The notes under the pieces are model-generated. The model saw only the letters and a program-made list of their open reading frames with translations. It was not told where the DNA came from and did not search any database. Shown here piece after piece: positions 44,369-52,720 of a stretch of 64,000 nt of DNA. Source of the DNA: an uncultured Paracoccaceae bacterium. Its GTDB lineage: Bacteria > Pseudomonadota > Alphaproteobacteria > Rhodobacterales > Rhodobacteraceae. The translations under genes were made by a program, and so were the position numbers. The first letter of the stretch is position 1. The number at the start of each line of letters is the position of its first letter. The stretch lies in assembly GCA_947495295.1 (NCBI GenBank), contig CANLYJ010000001.1, positions 558,001-622,000 of the forward strand, written 5' to 3'.

Positions 44369-44776
44369 TTATCGCGGTGTGTCTGCAAATGGCTCTGCGA
44401 CGATCTGATAATCATCCTCGTAAACCACATATCCGATCCTGTTGCTGCGCAACGTGTCAATCGGGATGTCATTCAATGTCAGCAGTCCAACCAGCGCAAA
44501 AGCCCGGTCAATATGATCGACAGCTTCGGGTTTGAACCAGCTCAGCCCCTTTGTTTCTCGGTGCCAGGCCCCTTTTGATTTGGATCGGTTAAACCTGTCC
44601 GGCAGCGCCAGATTGTTCTCAAACCAGTTGAGATGCCCGATCAGTTCGCGTTGGGACCATTCATCCAACCTGGTGCTGCGGCTCAGAACATAGGCCGCCG
44701 CCAAAAACCCCTGGCGTGCGTCCAACCCGTCAACCGGCGCAGTATGAACAAATCGCAGATACATGGCCGCTTGCAT
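44369..44776 (-). CDS. Conserved-looking protein of unknown function within the PHA locus
   Basis: 135 residues from ATG 44776 (ATG 44764 possible). It contains TAPVDGLDARQGFLAAAYVL, LIGHLNWFENNLALPDRF and SDGR-like charged segments, with AWHRETKGLSWFKPEA in the middle; the whole has no domain I recognise but reads like a compact cytosolic protein. It lies on the minus strand between phaP and phaR and is divergent from phaR with 93 bp between them. The long in-frame extension toward 45424 is the shadow of phaR. Confidence 0.65.
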   Translation of the reverse strand: MQAAMYLRFVHTAPVDGLDARQGFLAAAYVLSRSTRLDEWSQRELIGHLNWFENNLALPDRFNRSKSKGAWHRETKGLSWFKPEAVDHIDRAFALVGLLTLNDIPIDTLRSNRIGYVVYEDDYQIVAEPFADTPR

Positions 44777-44869
44777 ACTGACCGGTGTCACTTGATCAAG
44801 CCTCTTTCTTTTTGCGCAGGCGCGGCATAGGCTTCTCTGCACCGCAACATGTCTTGGGAGGGACGGGCC

Positions 44870-45409
44870 GTGGCCGAGACCAATAAACCACTGCTGATCA
44901 AGCGATATGCCAGCCGGCGTCTCTATAATACCGAGACGAGCGATTATGTGACGCTTGAAGATATCGCCGTCTTTATCCGCGAAGGCCGTGAAGTGCAGAT
45001 TGTCGATCTGAAATCGGGTGATGATCTGACCCGCCAATATCTGTTGCAAATTATCGCAGAGCATGAAAGCCGCGGCGAAAATGTGTTGCCTGTTGATGTG
45101 CTGACGGATCTGGTGCGCAGCTATACCAGCCAGGCGGCCTCTGTCGTGCCGCAGTTCCTGCAAGCCAGTTTCGAGATGCTGCGCGAAGGCCAATCCAAGG
45201 CGATGGAAAATATGGGCAAGGCAAACCCGATGGCCAATATGCCCGGGTTCGAGGCGATGCGCGCCCAGCAGGAAGCGTTCTTCAAGGCGATGACTGGCGG
45301 CATGATGCCCGGCACCAGTGCCCCGGCCAAAGAAGACAGCGATGATCTGGATGATATCAAGGATCAGTTGAGCGCCTTGCAGGAGAAGCTTTCGAAGATG
45401 GGAAAGTAG
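44870..45409 (+). CDS. phaR: PHA synthesis repressor PhaR
   Basis: 179 residues from GTG 44870 (GGGAGGGAC before it; ATG 44849 has no such site). The N-terminal PHB_acc_N DNA-binding domain (IKRYASRRLYNTETSDYVTL) and the following PHB_acc segment (IIAEHESRGENVLPVDVLTD) are clear; the C-terminal Met/Ala-rich helix and acidic tail bind granules. PhaR represses phaP and its own gene until it is drawn off by nascent PHA. The three CTGC-N-GCAG boxes in this locus are its probable sites. Confidence 0.95.
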   Translation: MAETNKPLLIKRYASRRLYNTETSDYVTLEDIAVFIREGREVQIVDLKSGDDLTRQYLLQIIAEHESRGENVLPVDVLTDLVRSYTSQAASVVPQFLQASFEMLREGQSKAMENMGKANPMANMPGFEAMRAQQEAFFKAMTGGMMPGTSAPAKEDSDDLDDIKDQLSALQEKLSKMGK

Positions 45410-45466
45410 GGTGTGATGACCCAAAGTATCATCTGATTATCTGGCGAACCTCGTACCCGTCATAAA

Positions 45467-45504
45467 GGGCAGCCCCCTCCCATGGGGACGGTCGGGGGCT
45501 GCCC
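45467..45504. repeat. GC-rich 11-bp-stem hairpin between phaR and dnaG
   Basis: GGGCAGCCCCC (45467-45477) and GGGGGCTGCCC (45494-45504), a perfect 11-bp inverted pair with a 16-nt loop, in the 202-bp gap. The GGGCAGC start recalls the repeat at 30904. It may be a terminator for phaR, though no T-run follows. Confidence 0.6.
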
Positions 45505-45611
45505 GGCCTTGTCGCCGGGGCGGGATCGCAATCTGGTTCCAATCACAAGCCTGTTTCGAACGCTGCCAAATGCATGTGGCGATTACCGCCTGATTGCGCG
45601 ATATTACCCAC

Positions 45612-47576
45612 ATGAGTCTGCCCCCCGGTTTCCTTGATGAACTGCGTTCCCGTCTGTCCCTTGGGCAGGTTGTCGGGCGCAAGGTCATGTGGGACAGCCG
45701 CAAATCCAATCAGGGCAAGGGCGATCTTTGGGCGCCATGCCCGTTCCATCAGGAAAAGACCGCCAGCTTTCATGTCGATGACCGCAAGGGGTTCTATTAC
45801 TGCTTTGGCTGTCACGCGAAGGGTGATGCCATCTCCTTCGTCCGTGAAACCGAAAACGTGGATTTCATGGAGGCGGTCAAAATCCTTGCCGGCGAGGCAG
45901 GTATGCCGATGCCTGAACGTGACCCGCAAGCCCAGCAAAAGGCAGACAAACGGACGCAGCTGATTGAGGTGATGGAACAGGCCGTCCAATATCATCGGTT
46001 GCAATTGCAGACCGCTGCCGCATCTGATGCACGCGATTATCTGGCCCGACGGGGCCTTGACCCTGACGCACAGACGCGGTGGGAAATCGGCTTTGCCCCC
46101 GCACATGGCGGGGCCATGGCACATCTGACGGGCAAGGGTGTCGATCAGAAACTGGTGATGGAGGCGGGGATCGCCGCCGAAAGTGACCGGGGCGGGGCAC
46201 CTTATGACCGGTTCCGGGGGCGGATCATGTTCCCGATCCGCGATGCGCGGGGCCGCGCCATTGGCTTTGGTGGCCGGGCGATGGACCCCAACCACCCGGC
46301 CAAATATTATAATTCGCCTGAAACGCCCCTTTTTGACAAAGGGCGCAGCCTTTACAATCACGGTCCTGCGCGCGAGGCGGCGGGCAAGGGCAAACCGCTG
46401 ATCGTCGCCGAAGGCTATATGGATGTGATCGCCCTGTCAGAGGCCGGGTTCACCGCCACCGTCGCCCCGCTGGGTACGGCCGTTACCGAAAATCAGTTGC
46501 AGCTTTTGTGGCGTATGGCGCCAGAGCCGATTATTGCATTGGATGGCGACACGGCCGGATTGCGGGCGGCCATGCGGGTGATCGATATCGCCCTGCCACT
46601 GTTACAGGCCGGCCAATCGTTGCGCTTTGCCTTGATGCCCGACGGCATGGACCCCGACGATCTGCTGAAAACCCAGGGGGCGGGGGCCATGCAAAAGCTG
46701 CTGGATGCCGCAATCCCGATGGTGCAACTGCTGTGGCAGCGTGAAACAGACGGCAAGAATTTCGATAGCCCCGAACGCAAGGCCGCGCTGGACAAGGCCC
46801 TGCGCGAAAAGACAGCCTTGATTGCCGATCAGACGATCCGGGGGCACTATGATCAAGCGCTAAGAGATTTGCGTTGGGGGTTGTTTAATCAGCGCAAGAC
46901 CGGGCAAGGCAGTGGCCCCAAACGCCAATGGGCTGGACGGAATGAGGCGCGTTGGAAACGCGATATCAGCCCGGTTGTGTCGGCCAAGAATTCTGCCCTT
47001 GGGACCGGTGCCGCGAACGAAGATCACCTGCGTGAGGCAGTGATCCTGGCCACGCTAATCGCCACACCTGCCGTGGCGGTTGAGTTTGAAACGGCGCTGG
47101 AACAGATGGAATGCCGCGACCCCGGACACCGCGATTTGCAGTCCAGTCTGCTGCGGCATCTTGGCGCGGATGATCTGACGGCGGTTATTGTCGGTGATCT
47201 GGGGCAGGGTGCCCTTGAAAAACTGGTGACGCAGAACCATGTCGCAATCAGCCCCGGCCTGCGACGCGCGGGCGATGCAGAGGTTGCACGGCTTTGCCTT
47301 GCAGAAGAATTCGCCAAGCTGGCTGCGCGCAAAGGCCATGCCCGCGAGATCGAAGATGCGGTCGAGGACCTGAGTGGCGTTGCAGATGAAGGTGTTACAT
47401 GGCGGCTTGCACAGGCGACCGCCGCGATGGACAAGGCAGGGCGCGGCGATGACGATGACCATGCCGAATATGAGACAGGGCCGAATGGAGCCCGAATCAA
47501 GAAAGACGAACGGAACGCCTTTGACCAGCTTCTTGATCAGATTGGCTTTGCCAAAGGGCGACCCGGCCCTAAGTAG
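45612..47576 (+). CDS. dnaG: DNA primase
   Basis: 654 residues: the N-terminal CHC2 zinc finger (Cys43, His46, Cys64, Cys67), the primase core with TOPRIM (IVAEGYMDVIALSE and the DGDTAG metal loop) and a C-terminal helicase-binding domain (about 500-654). It lays the RNA primers for replication. ATG 45612 starts the standard MSLPPGFLDELRSR sequence. It is followed by rpoD at 142 bp, with no rpsU in front. Confidence 0.96.
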   Translation: MSLPPGFLDELRSRLSLGQVVGRKVMWDSRKSNQGKGDLWAPCPFHQEKTASFHVDDRKGFYYCFGCHAKGDAISFVRETENVDFMEAVKILAGEAGMPMPERDPQAQQKADKRTQLIEVMEQAVQYHRLQLQTAAASDARDYLARRGLDPDAQTRWEIGFAPAHGGAMAHLTGKGVDQKLVMEAGIAAESDRGGAPYDRFRGRIMFPIRDARGRAIGFGGRAMDPNHPAKYYNSPETPLFDKGRSLYNHGPAREAAGKGKPLIVAEGYMDVIALSEAGFTATVAPLGTAVTENQLQLLWRMAPEPIIALDGDTAGLRAAMRVIDIALPLLQAGQSLRFALMPDGMDPDDLLKTQGAGAMQKLLDAAIPMVQLLWQRETDGKNFDSPERKAALDKALREKTALIADQTIRGHYDQALRDLRWGLFNQRKTGQGSGPKRQWAGRNEARWKRDISPVVSAKNSALGTGAANEDHLREAVILATLIATPAVAVEFETALEQMECRDPGHRDLQSSLLRHLGADDLTAVIVGDLGQGALEKLVTQNHVAISPGLRRAGDAEVARLCLAEEFAKLAARKGHAREIEDAVEDLSGVADEGVTWRLAQATAAMDKAGRGDDDDHAEYETGPNGARIKKDERNAFDQLLDQIGFAKGRPGPK

Positions 47577-47620
47577 CGTAAGACGCAACATCACCTAGAA
47601 AACAAGGCGCACCGCCTTGC

Positions 47621-47685
47621 GAATCATCCGAAAGACGGATTGATTCGATTTTAACCGAATCATGCGAATCATCCCGTTGTGATTC
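47621..47685. promoter_or_regulatory. Cluster of five GANTC sites upstream of rpoD
   Basis: GAATC at 47621-47625, 47657-47661 and 47666-47670; GATTC at 47642-47646 and 47681-47685. GANTC is the CcrM methylation site of alphaproteobacteria. Four of them are flanked as CGAATCAT or its complement, giving a direct repeat CGAATCATgCGAATCAT (47656-47672) and inverted partners. Confidence 0.7.
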
Positions 47686-47718
47686 GTAACCAAATTGACC
47701 AGTGCGAGAGGCCTCCCG

Positions 47719-49710
47719 ATGGCGAAAGACAACGACGATCGTAAGGACGGTGACCAGGACGGCGATATCAGCCTTGATATGAGCCAGGCTGCGGTCAAGA
47801 AGATGATCGCCGATGCGCGTGAACGCGGCTATATCACCTATGACCAGCTGAACGCGGTTTTGCCGCCGGAACAGGTGTCATCCGACCAAATCGAAGATGT
47901 GATGTCGATGCTGTCCGAAATGGGCATTCAGGTCACCGAAGAAGAAGAAAGCGAAGAGGCCGAAGACGACAACAAGGGCGGAACCGAAGTCGCCACTGTG
48001 GCCGGTTCGCGTGAGGTGACCCTTGGCGGCGCGGAAGCTGAAAAGCTTGACCGCACCGATGACCCCGTCCGTATGTATCTGCGCGAAATGGGATCGGTTG
48101 AACTGCTGTCCCGCGAAGGCGAAATTGCCATCGCCAAACGGATCGAGGCTGGCCGCAACACGATGATCCTGGGGCTGTGCGAAAGCCCGCTGACGTTCCA
48201 GGCGATCACAATCTGGCGCGACGAATTGCTGTCAGAGGATATTCTGCTGCGCGACGTGATCGACCTTGAAACCACATTCGGCAACCAGCTTGGCGAGGAT
48301 GGCGAGGAAGAAACCGTTGTGGCAGCACCCGCTGCCGCGCCCGGCGCGCCCGCCGAAAAGAAGGAAGAGGCGCAAGAGCTTGACGCCGATGGCAACCCGA
48401 TTGCCAAAGACGATGATGATGACGACGACGATCAGGCCAATATGTCATTGGCCGCGATGGAAGCCGCGCTAAAGCCGCGCGTGCTGGAAACGCTCGAAAT
48501 CATCGCCCGCGATTTCGCTGATCTGTCCGATATGCAGGACGCCCGTATGTCGGCGACCCTGAACGAGGATTCGTCGTTCAGCGATAAGCAGGAAGGCAAA
48601 TACCAGCAGCTGCGATCCGAAATCGTGGAACTGGTGAATTCGCTGCACCTGCATAACAACCGGATCGAAGCACTGATTGACCAGCTTTACGGCATCAACA
48701 GGCGGATCATGTCGATTGATTCCGCGATGGTGAAACTTGCCGATCAGGCGCGCATCAACCGCCGTGAATTTATCGATGCCTATCGGGGCCGCGAATTGGA
48801 CCCCAACTGGCTGGAAGACATGTCCCAGAAATCCGGGCGCGGCTGGCAGATGATGATGGAGAAATCTACCGCCAAGATCGAAGAATTGCGCGGCGATATG
48901 GCCCAGGTCGGCCAATATGTCGGCGTCGACATCACTGAATTCCGCCGCATCGTCCAGCAGGTCCAGAAGGGCGAAAAAGAGGCGCGGCAGGCCAAGAAAG
49001 AAATGGTCGAGGCGAACCTGCGCCTCGTGATTTCCATCGCCAAGAAATACACGAACCGTGGCCTGCAATTCCTTGATCTGATCCAGGAAGGGAATATTGG
49101 CCTGATGAAGGCGGTCGACAAGTTCGAATATCGCCGTGGCTATAAATTCAGCACCTACGCGACATGGTGGATCCGACAGGCGATCACCCGGTCCATCGCT
49201 GACCAGGCCCGCACGATCCGTATCCCGGTCCATATGATCGAAACGATCAACAAACTGGTGCGCACCGGTCGCCAGATGTTGCACGAGATTGGTCGCGAAC
49301 CCACGCCAGAGGAATTGGCAGAAAAGCTGCAAATGCCTTTGGAAAAAGTCCGCAAGGTGATGAAGATCGCCAAGGAGCCGATTTCGCTGGAAACCCCCAT
49401 CGGGGACGAGGAAGACAGCCAGCTTGGCGATTTCATCGAGGACAAGAATGCGATCTTGCCTTTGGACAGCGCCATTCAGGAAAACCTGAAAGAGACGACA
49501 ACACGCGTACTTGCCTCGCTCACCCCGCGTGAAGAACGTGTGCTGCGCATGCGTTTTGGCATCGGCATGAACACCGACCACACGCTGGAAGAGGTGGGGC
49601 AACAGTTCAGCGTGACCCGCGAACGGATTCGCCAGATCGAGGCAAAGGCGCTGCGCAAGCTCAAGCACCCCAGCCGGTCACGGAAGCTGCGGTCGTTCCT
49701 GGATCAGTGA
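47719..49710 (+). CDS. rpoD: RNA polymerase primary sigma factor RpoD
   Basis: 663 residues of sigma-70. Region 1.1 is at 15-90 ([20 protein letters not shown]), a variable acidic part with an Asp run near 231-237 follows, then region 1.2 to 4. Region 2 ([31 protein letters not shown]) melts and binds -10; region 4 ([20 protein letters not shown]) binds -35. ATG 47719 has GAGAGG upstream. It follows dnaG at 142 bp, and the GANTC cluster occupies that gap. Confidence 0.98.
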   Translation: MAKDNDDRKDGDQDGDISLDMSQAAVKKMIADARERGYITYDQLNAVLPPEQVSSDQIEDVMSMLSEMGIQVTEEEESEEAEDDNKGGTEVATVAGSREVTLGGAEAEKLDRTDDPVRMYLREMGSVELLSREGEIAIAKRIEAGRNTMILGLCESPLTFQAITIWRDELLSEDILLRDVIDLETTFGNQLGEDGEEETVVAAPAAAPGAPAEKKEEAQELDADGNPIAKDDDDDDDDQANMSLAAMEAALKPRVLETLEIIARDFADLSDMQDARMSATLNEDSSFSDKQEGKYQQLRSEIVELVNSLHLHNNRIEALIDQLYGINRRIMSIDSAMVKLADQARINRREFIDAYRGRELDPNWLEDMSQKSGRGWQMMMEKSTAKIEELRGDMAQVGQYVGVDITEFRRIVQQVQKGEKEARQAKKEMVEANLRLVISIAKKYTNRGLQFLDLIQEGNIGLMKAVDKFEYRRGYKFSTYATWWIRQAITRSIADQARTIRIPVHMIETINKLVRTGRQMLHEIGREPTPEELAEKLQMPLEKVRKVMKIAKEPISLETPIGDEEDSQLGDFIEDKNAILPLDSAIQENLKETTTRVLASLTPREERVLRMRFGIGMNTDHTLEEVGQQFSVTRERIRQIEAKALRKLKHPSRSRKLRSFLDQ

Positions 49711-49736
49711 TCGACACCATCGTTTGGAAAACCCTC

Positions 49737-49765
49737 AGCGCTTGACTTAACGTCAAGCGCTTTTC
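49737..49765 (+). terminator. rpoD terminator
   Basis: AGCGCTTGAC-ttaac-GTCAAGCGCT, a perfect 10-bp stem with 5-nt loop followed by TTTTC, 26 bp after the rpoD stop. Confidence 0.9.
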
Positions 49766-49771
49766 TATAGT
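49742..49771 (+). promoter_or_regulatory. Sigma-70-like promoter within the rpoD terminator
   Basis: TTGACT (49742-49747), 18 bp, TATAGT (49766-49771). The -35 box lies in the left arm of the terminator. It would drive the lipoprotein gene at 49815. Confidence 0.6.
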
Positions 49772-49814
49772 TCTGCGTTATTGATAGTTTTTAACCAGTA
49801 CTGGGGGTTCCACG

Positions 49815-50180
49815 ATGAAACGATTTGCGATTATTGCGGCGATTTTTCTGGCCGGATGCGAAGCACAACCAACTGACACAATGGCCGAGATGCGTCTTTC
49901 GACGGCAGATGACTTTGCGCCGATCCTCGGCAAAAAGCTGATTTTCGGCGATGCCGATTTTGTCATGATCAATGCCGACGGGACCTTGAGTGGCGATTTT
50001 GGCGGCGTGGATACGCGCGGTACCTGGGCGCTGAAAGACGGCTATTTCTGTCGCGTCCTGACTGCCGGACCGCGTGGTGCCTCGCCCGAAGACTGCCAGC
50101 TTGTCGTGCGCAAGGGCGATGTGCTGTCGATCACGCGTGAACGCGGGACCGGAGCGTCGTTCGACTATACCATCGCCTAA
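49815..50180 (+). CDS. Small lipoprotein, unknown
   Basis: 121 residues with a lipoprotein signal (MKRFAIIAAIFLAGC, lipobox LAGC, Cys15). The mature part is beta-rich: KLIFGDADFVMINADGTLSG, FGGVDTRGTWALKDGYFC and a C-terminal IGD-type strand. Similar short proteins occur in this family of bacteria with no assigned role; two later cysteines (YFC, EDC) may form a disulfide. GGGGGTTCC precedes the ATG and a promoter lies in the upstream terminator. Confidence 0.7.
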   Translation: MKRFAIIAAIFLAGCEAQPTDTMAEMRLSTADDFAPILGKKLIFGDADFVMINADGTLSGDFGGVDTRGTWALKDGYFCRVLTAGPRGASPEDCQLVVRKGDVLSITRERGTGASFDYTIA

Positions 50181-50307
50181 ATCCGCGAGGCCGTCGCAGC
50201 CAGATTACATGCAGTTGCGATTTTGCCTTCTATGATGAATGCTGTGCCATAATGCCCGGGGCGGTTCTGTGCCGGGCTGCGGATTTGAATGCGAAAGGGC
50301 CGTCTGC

Positions 50308-50583
50308 ATGTCACTTCTTTCCCGCCTCTTTGGCGGCGGCGCTAAGGCAGAAGCTGCGCCGCAGTTTGAAACCTACAAAGACATGCGCATCTACCCGCAG
50401 CCGCAGCGTGAGGGCAAAGACTACCGGCTTTGCGCCAGGATCGAACAGGATGTGGATGGGCAGACGCGTGAACATCTCGTGATCCGCGCTGACACATTCA
50501 CCAGTGCCGATGACGCGATCAACGCCTCTATTGCCAAGGCAAAACAGGTCATTGATGAACAGGGGGCCGGGCTGTTCTCCTGA
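50308..50583 (+). CDS. hlyU: HlyU-family protein
   Basis: 91 residues; MSLLSRLFGGGAKAEAAPQF followed by a compact fold (ETYKDMRIYPQPQREGKDYR, ARIEQDVDGQTREHLVIRAD, ASIAKAKQVIDEQGAGLF) matches the HlyU/DUF3509-like small protein family of alphaproteobacteria, despite its Vibrio name for a hemolysin regulator. There is no recognisable DNA-binding motif, so calling it a transcription factor is not justified. ATG 50308 follows GCGAAAGGG. Confidence 0.7.
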   Translation: MSLLSRLFGGGAKAEAAPQFETYKDMRIYPQPQREGKDYRLCARIEQDVDGQTREHLVIRADTFTSADDAINASIAKAKQVIDEQGAGLFS

Positions 50584-50667
50584 CCCTCTCGTTGGCTCCC
50601 GCTGCCCGATGGTGCCCACCGGGCGGGGGATTTGCCATATGTCGTTTCAGATCTTCAGGACGATGCC

Positions 50668-51093
50668 CTAGCTGCTCTGATTACAAGTGGTCATGGCAGC
50701 CATGCTCACGCCAAGCTGTTCAAACAATGTGGCCTCATCAACATTGGCGCGGGTGGCAAGCGCTTCCCAATCGGGTTCATGATCCTGCGGCTTATCCGCC
50801 ATTTCAACAACCGCCGTCATCACCACAGCAGGGGCAGTCAAATCATCTGCGTAGGTTTTGGCAACCTCGGCGGCGATGCAGGCACAGCCGTTTGCGTCGC
50901 TTCGCCCTGACGAAAACTCCTGATCATTGCTGCTCAGCGCGCTGCGGCATGACTTTGCGAAATCTTCGCCTGCCTCGGTTAGTTGGTAGCGTTCTGTTGC
51001 AGCTGCAACATTGCGTGCGTCATTGACCAAAACAAAAATGCCGGCCCCCGCAACAACGACAAGGCTGCCAACCAACTTGATTTTCTGTAACAC
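50668..51093 (-). CDS. Single-pass envelope protein, unknown
   Basis: 141 residues from GTG 51093 (GGAG in front). An N-terminal membrane segment (LVGSLVVVAGAGIFVLV) is followed by a periplasmic helical domain with several Cys: SCRSALSS, the CACI pair in GCACIAAEVAK and the C-terminal TTCNQSS. The even cysteine pattern suggests disulfides. No family recognised. It is divergent from the small secreted protein genes, with the MITE-like element between. Confidence 0.6.
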   Translation of the reverse strand: MLQKIKLVGSLVVVAGAGIFVLVNDARNVAAATERYQLTEAGEDFAKSCRSALSSNDQEFSSGRSDANGCACIAAEVAKTYADDLTAPAVVMTAVVEMADKPQDHEPDWEALATRANVDEATLFEQLGVSMAAMTTCNQSS

Positions 51094-51246
51094 GTCGCAT
51101 TCTCCATAATTTTTTGCGATTATGTGACTGCGGTATTCATGGATAACGACCAAAAAGCGGCACCATGGTGACGACTACCCGTCATAGTTGATAACGCGAA
51201 GGCACCTTTGATCCGGCGCGCATTTCAAACATGTCAAAGGTGACGC

Positions 51247-51512
51247 TAGGGTCAGGACCCATTAATTCCGCTCCGCTGGTTTGACAGATTTTTCGTGTGA
51301 CGAGGCGCATCTGCGCAGGAACTCTGCTTGAATTTCAAGCAGTTGCAACGCAGCTCACGCGGAAAATCCGGCAAATCCTGCGGACGTCAAAACCGCTTCA
51401 TCTCAGCGGCGTGAGCCATTTGCGAATAACCCGTTATTCGCTGCATGCCTCAAACCCCTGATATTTTGCGGTTTTGGCGCCAGCGGAGCGGAATTAATGG
51501 GTCCTGACCCTA
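51247..51512. mobile_element. MITE-like element with identical 31-bp terminal inverted repeats
   Basis: Left TIR 51249-51279 (GGGTCAGGACCCATTAATTC and onward) and right TIR 51480-51510 are identical over 31 bases. TA flanks both ends, a likely 2-bp target duplication. The interior is about 200 bp with no coding frame, so it needs a transposase from elsewhere. It lies 118 bp before the secreted protein gene and 154 bp after the GTG start of the minus-strand gene. The family (IS5 IS427-type or IS630-type, judged from the TA target) is not decided. Confidence 0.85.
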
Positions 51513-51629
51513 AGCATGAAACATCCCATCACGCGCCATCATATGCGTTTACGAACATGTGACATGCGGTTTCAGCATGTTGAAAATGTTCCGGCACGGG
51601 CGCATCTAAAGGATCGAAAGGATGACCCC

Positions 51630-51866
51630 ATGACCCGCCTGTCCATTGCCCTTGCCGCTGCATCATTGACCATCTCGCTGGCACCTGCCGCCAACGCCTA
51701 TGGCACCGAACCCACCTTCACCATCATGGATGCCTCCGTCAGCATGCCGACGGCTGATGAGGTCTGCATCCCAACGATCAGCGACGCCCTGGCCAAAGCG
51801 CTGGCACTTCCCAAAACCACATCCGAGGCGCGGCTGGCGCAACTTGCCTGCGCGACCGGGGAATAA
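51630..51866 (+). CDS. Small secreted two-cysteine protein A
   Basis: 78 residues: a signal peptide (MTRLSIALAAASLTISLAPA, cut near ANA) and a mature part of about 55 residues that starts AYGTEP and has exactly two cysteines, one in VCIPTISDALAKALALP and one four residues from the C terminus (LACATGE). A paralogue follows at 52032. GAAAGGATG precedes ATG 51630, which is chosen over the frame opening at 51516. Not a family I know. Confidence 0.7.
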   Translation: MTRLSIALAAASLTISLAPAANAYGTEPTFTIMDASVSMPTADEVCIPTISDALAKALALPKTTSEARLAQLACATGE

Positions 51867-52031
51867 ATTCACACTCTGTGCGTTCTGACACGGAAATGCC
51901 CCTGCCATTTATGCTTCATTAACCTTGTGATGAGTTTTCGGCCCACTTTTCGGACAAATCGACTATTCTTTTGTTCAGTTAAGTTGGGTTTTTGATCTTC
52001 ATTTGCGAGATCAGCAGGTAAGGGTGAAGTT

Positions 52032-52241
52032 ATGTTACGAGTATCCGGTTTTGTCACAGTATTTTGTGTGACTTTGTCTTTTGCGCAGACGGCCAGTGCC
52101 TATGGCACACAGCCCGATGATGCCGTGAAAGAAGAGCGCGGGCAGAACATGCAACTTGCTGATGCATGTCTGCCCCGCCTCAGCCCGCAAATGGCCGCTG
52201 CCTTTGGCCTGCCCACCATGCAGGGTTGCACAAGCAGCTGA
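52032..52241 (+). CDS. Small secreted two-cysteine protein B
   Basis: 69 residues: signal peptide (VSGFVTVFCVTLSFAQTASA), then AYGTQP and a mature part of about 47 residues with two cysteines (ACLPRLSPQMAAAFGLP and the final GCTSS). It aligns with protein A through AYGT(E/Q)P, C(I/L)Px(I/L)S, A(L/F)xLP and a Cys near the end. GTAAGGGTGA precedes the ATG. The two genes are 165 bp apart and the second ends 19 bp before yjbQ. Function unknown. Confidence 0.7.
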   Translation: MLRVSGFVTVFCVTLSFAQTASAYGTQPDDAVKEERGQNMQLADACLPRLSPQMAAAFGLPTMQGCTSS

Positions 52242-52260
52242 ACCCGCCCAATGATGGGCC

Positions 52261-52665
52261 ATGCAGACACAATTCGCGATTTCGACCGCTGGCCCCGGCC
52301 TTTATGAATTTACCCGTGATGTCGCCGCTTGGGTGCAAGGCACCGGCCTGCTGACCCTGTTCATCCAGCACACATCGGCCAGCCTGATCATTCAGGAAAA
52401 TGCCGACCCCGAGGTTCAGACCGATCTGCAAAACTTCTTTGCCCGGCTGGTGCCGCCCAGCACTGACCCTTCCATGGCTTATCTGACACATACCTACGAA
52501 GGCCCAGATGATATGCCTGCCCATATCAAGGCCGCCCTGCTGCCCACCCATCTGACCATCCCTGTGACAGAGGGCAAGTTGGCTTTGGGCACATGGCAGG
52601 GCATCTATCTGTTTGAACATCGTGACCGCCCGCATCACAGATCTGTGATCGGACATTTTGCCTGA
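52261..52665 (+). CDS. yjbQ: YjbQ/UPF0047 family protein
   Basis: 134 residues of the UPF0047 fold; FIQHTSASLIIQENADPEVQ and the C-terminal EGKLALGTWQGIYLFEHRD with its Gln and His are the conserved core. Members have thiamine-phosphate-synthase activity when overproduced, but the natural role is unsettled. The gene begins 19 bp after the small secreted gene. No close thiamine genes are present. Confidence 0.9.
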   Translation: MQTQFAISTAGPGLYEFTRDVAAWVQGTGLLTLFIQHTSASLIIQENADPEVQTDLQNFFARLVPPSTDPSMAYLTHTYEGPDDMPAHIKAALLPTHLTIPVTEGKLALGTWQGIYLFEHRDRPHHRSVIGHFA

Positions 52666-52720
52666 ACACCCTGTCTTCACGAACTGACGTGCCTATCTGT
52701 GCAAGGACACAGGGGGCAGC

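Noticed and set aside
44369-45424. 351-residue minus-strand frame
   Set aside because: The part beyond 44776 is antisense to phaR, whose identity is certain; only the last 135 codons look real.
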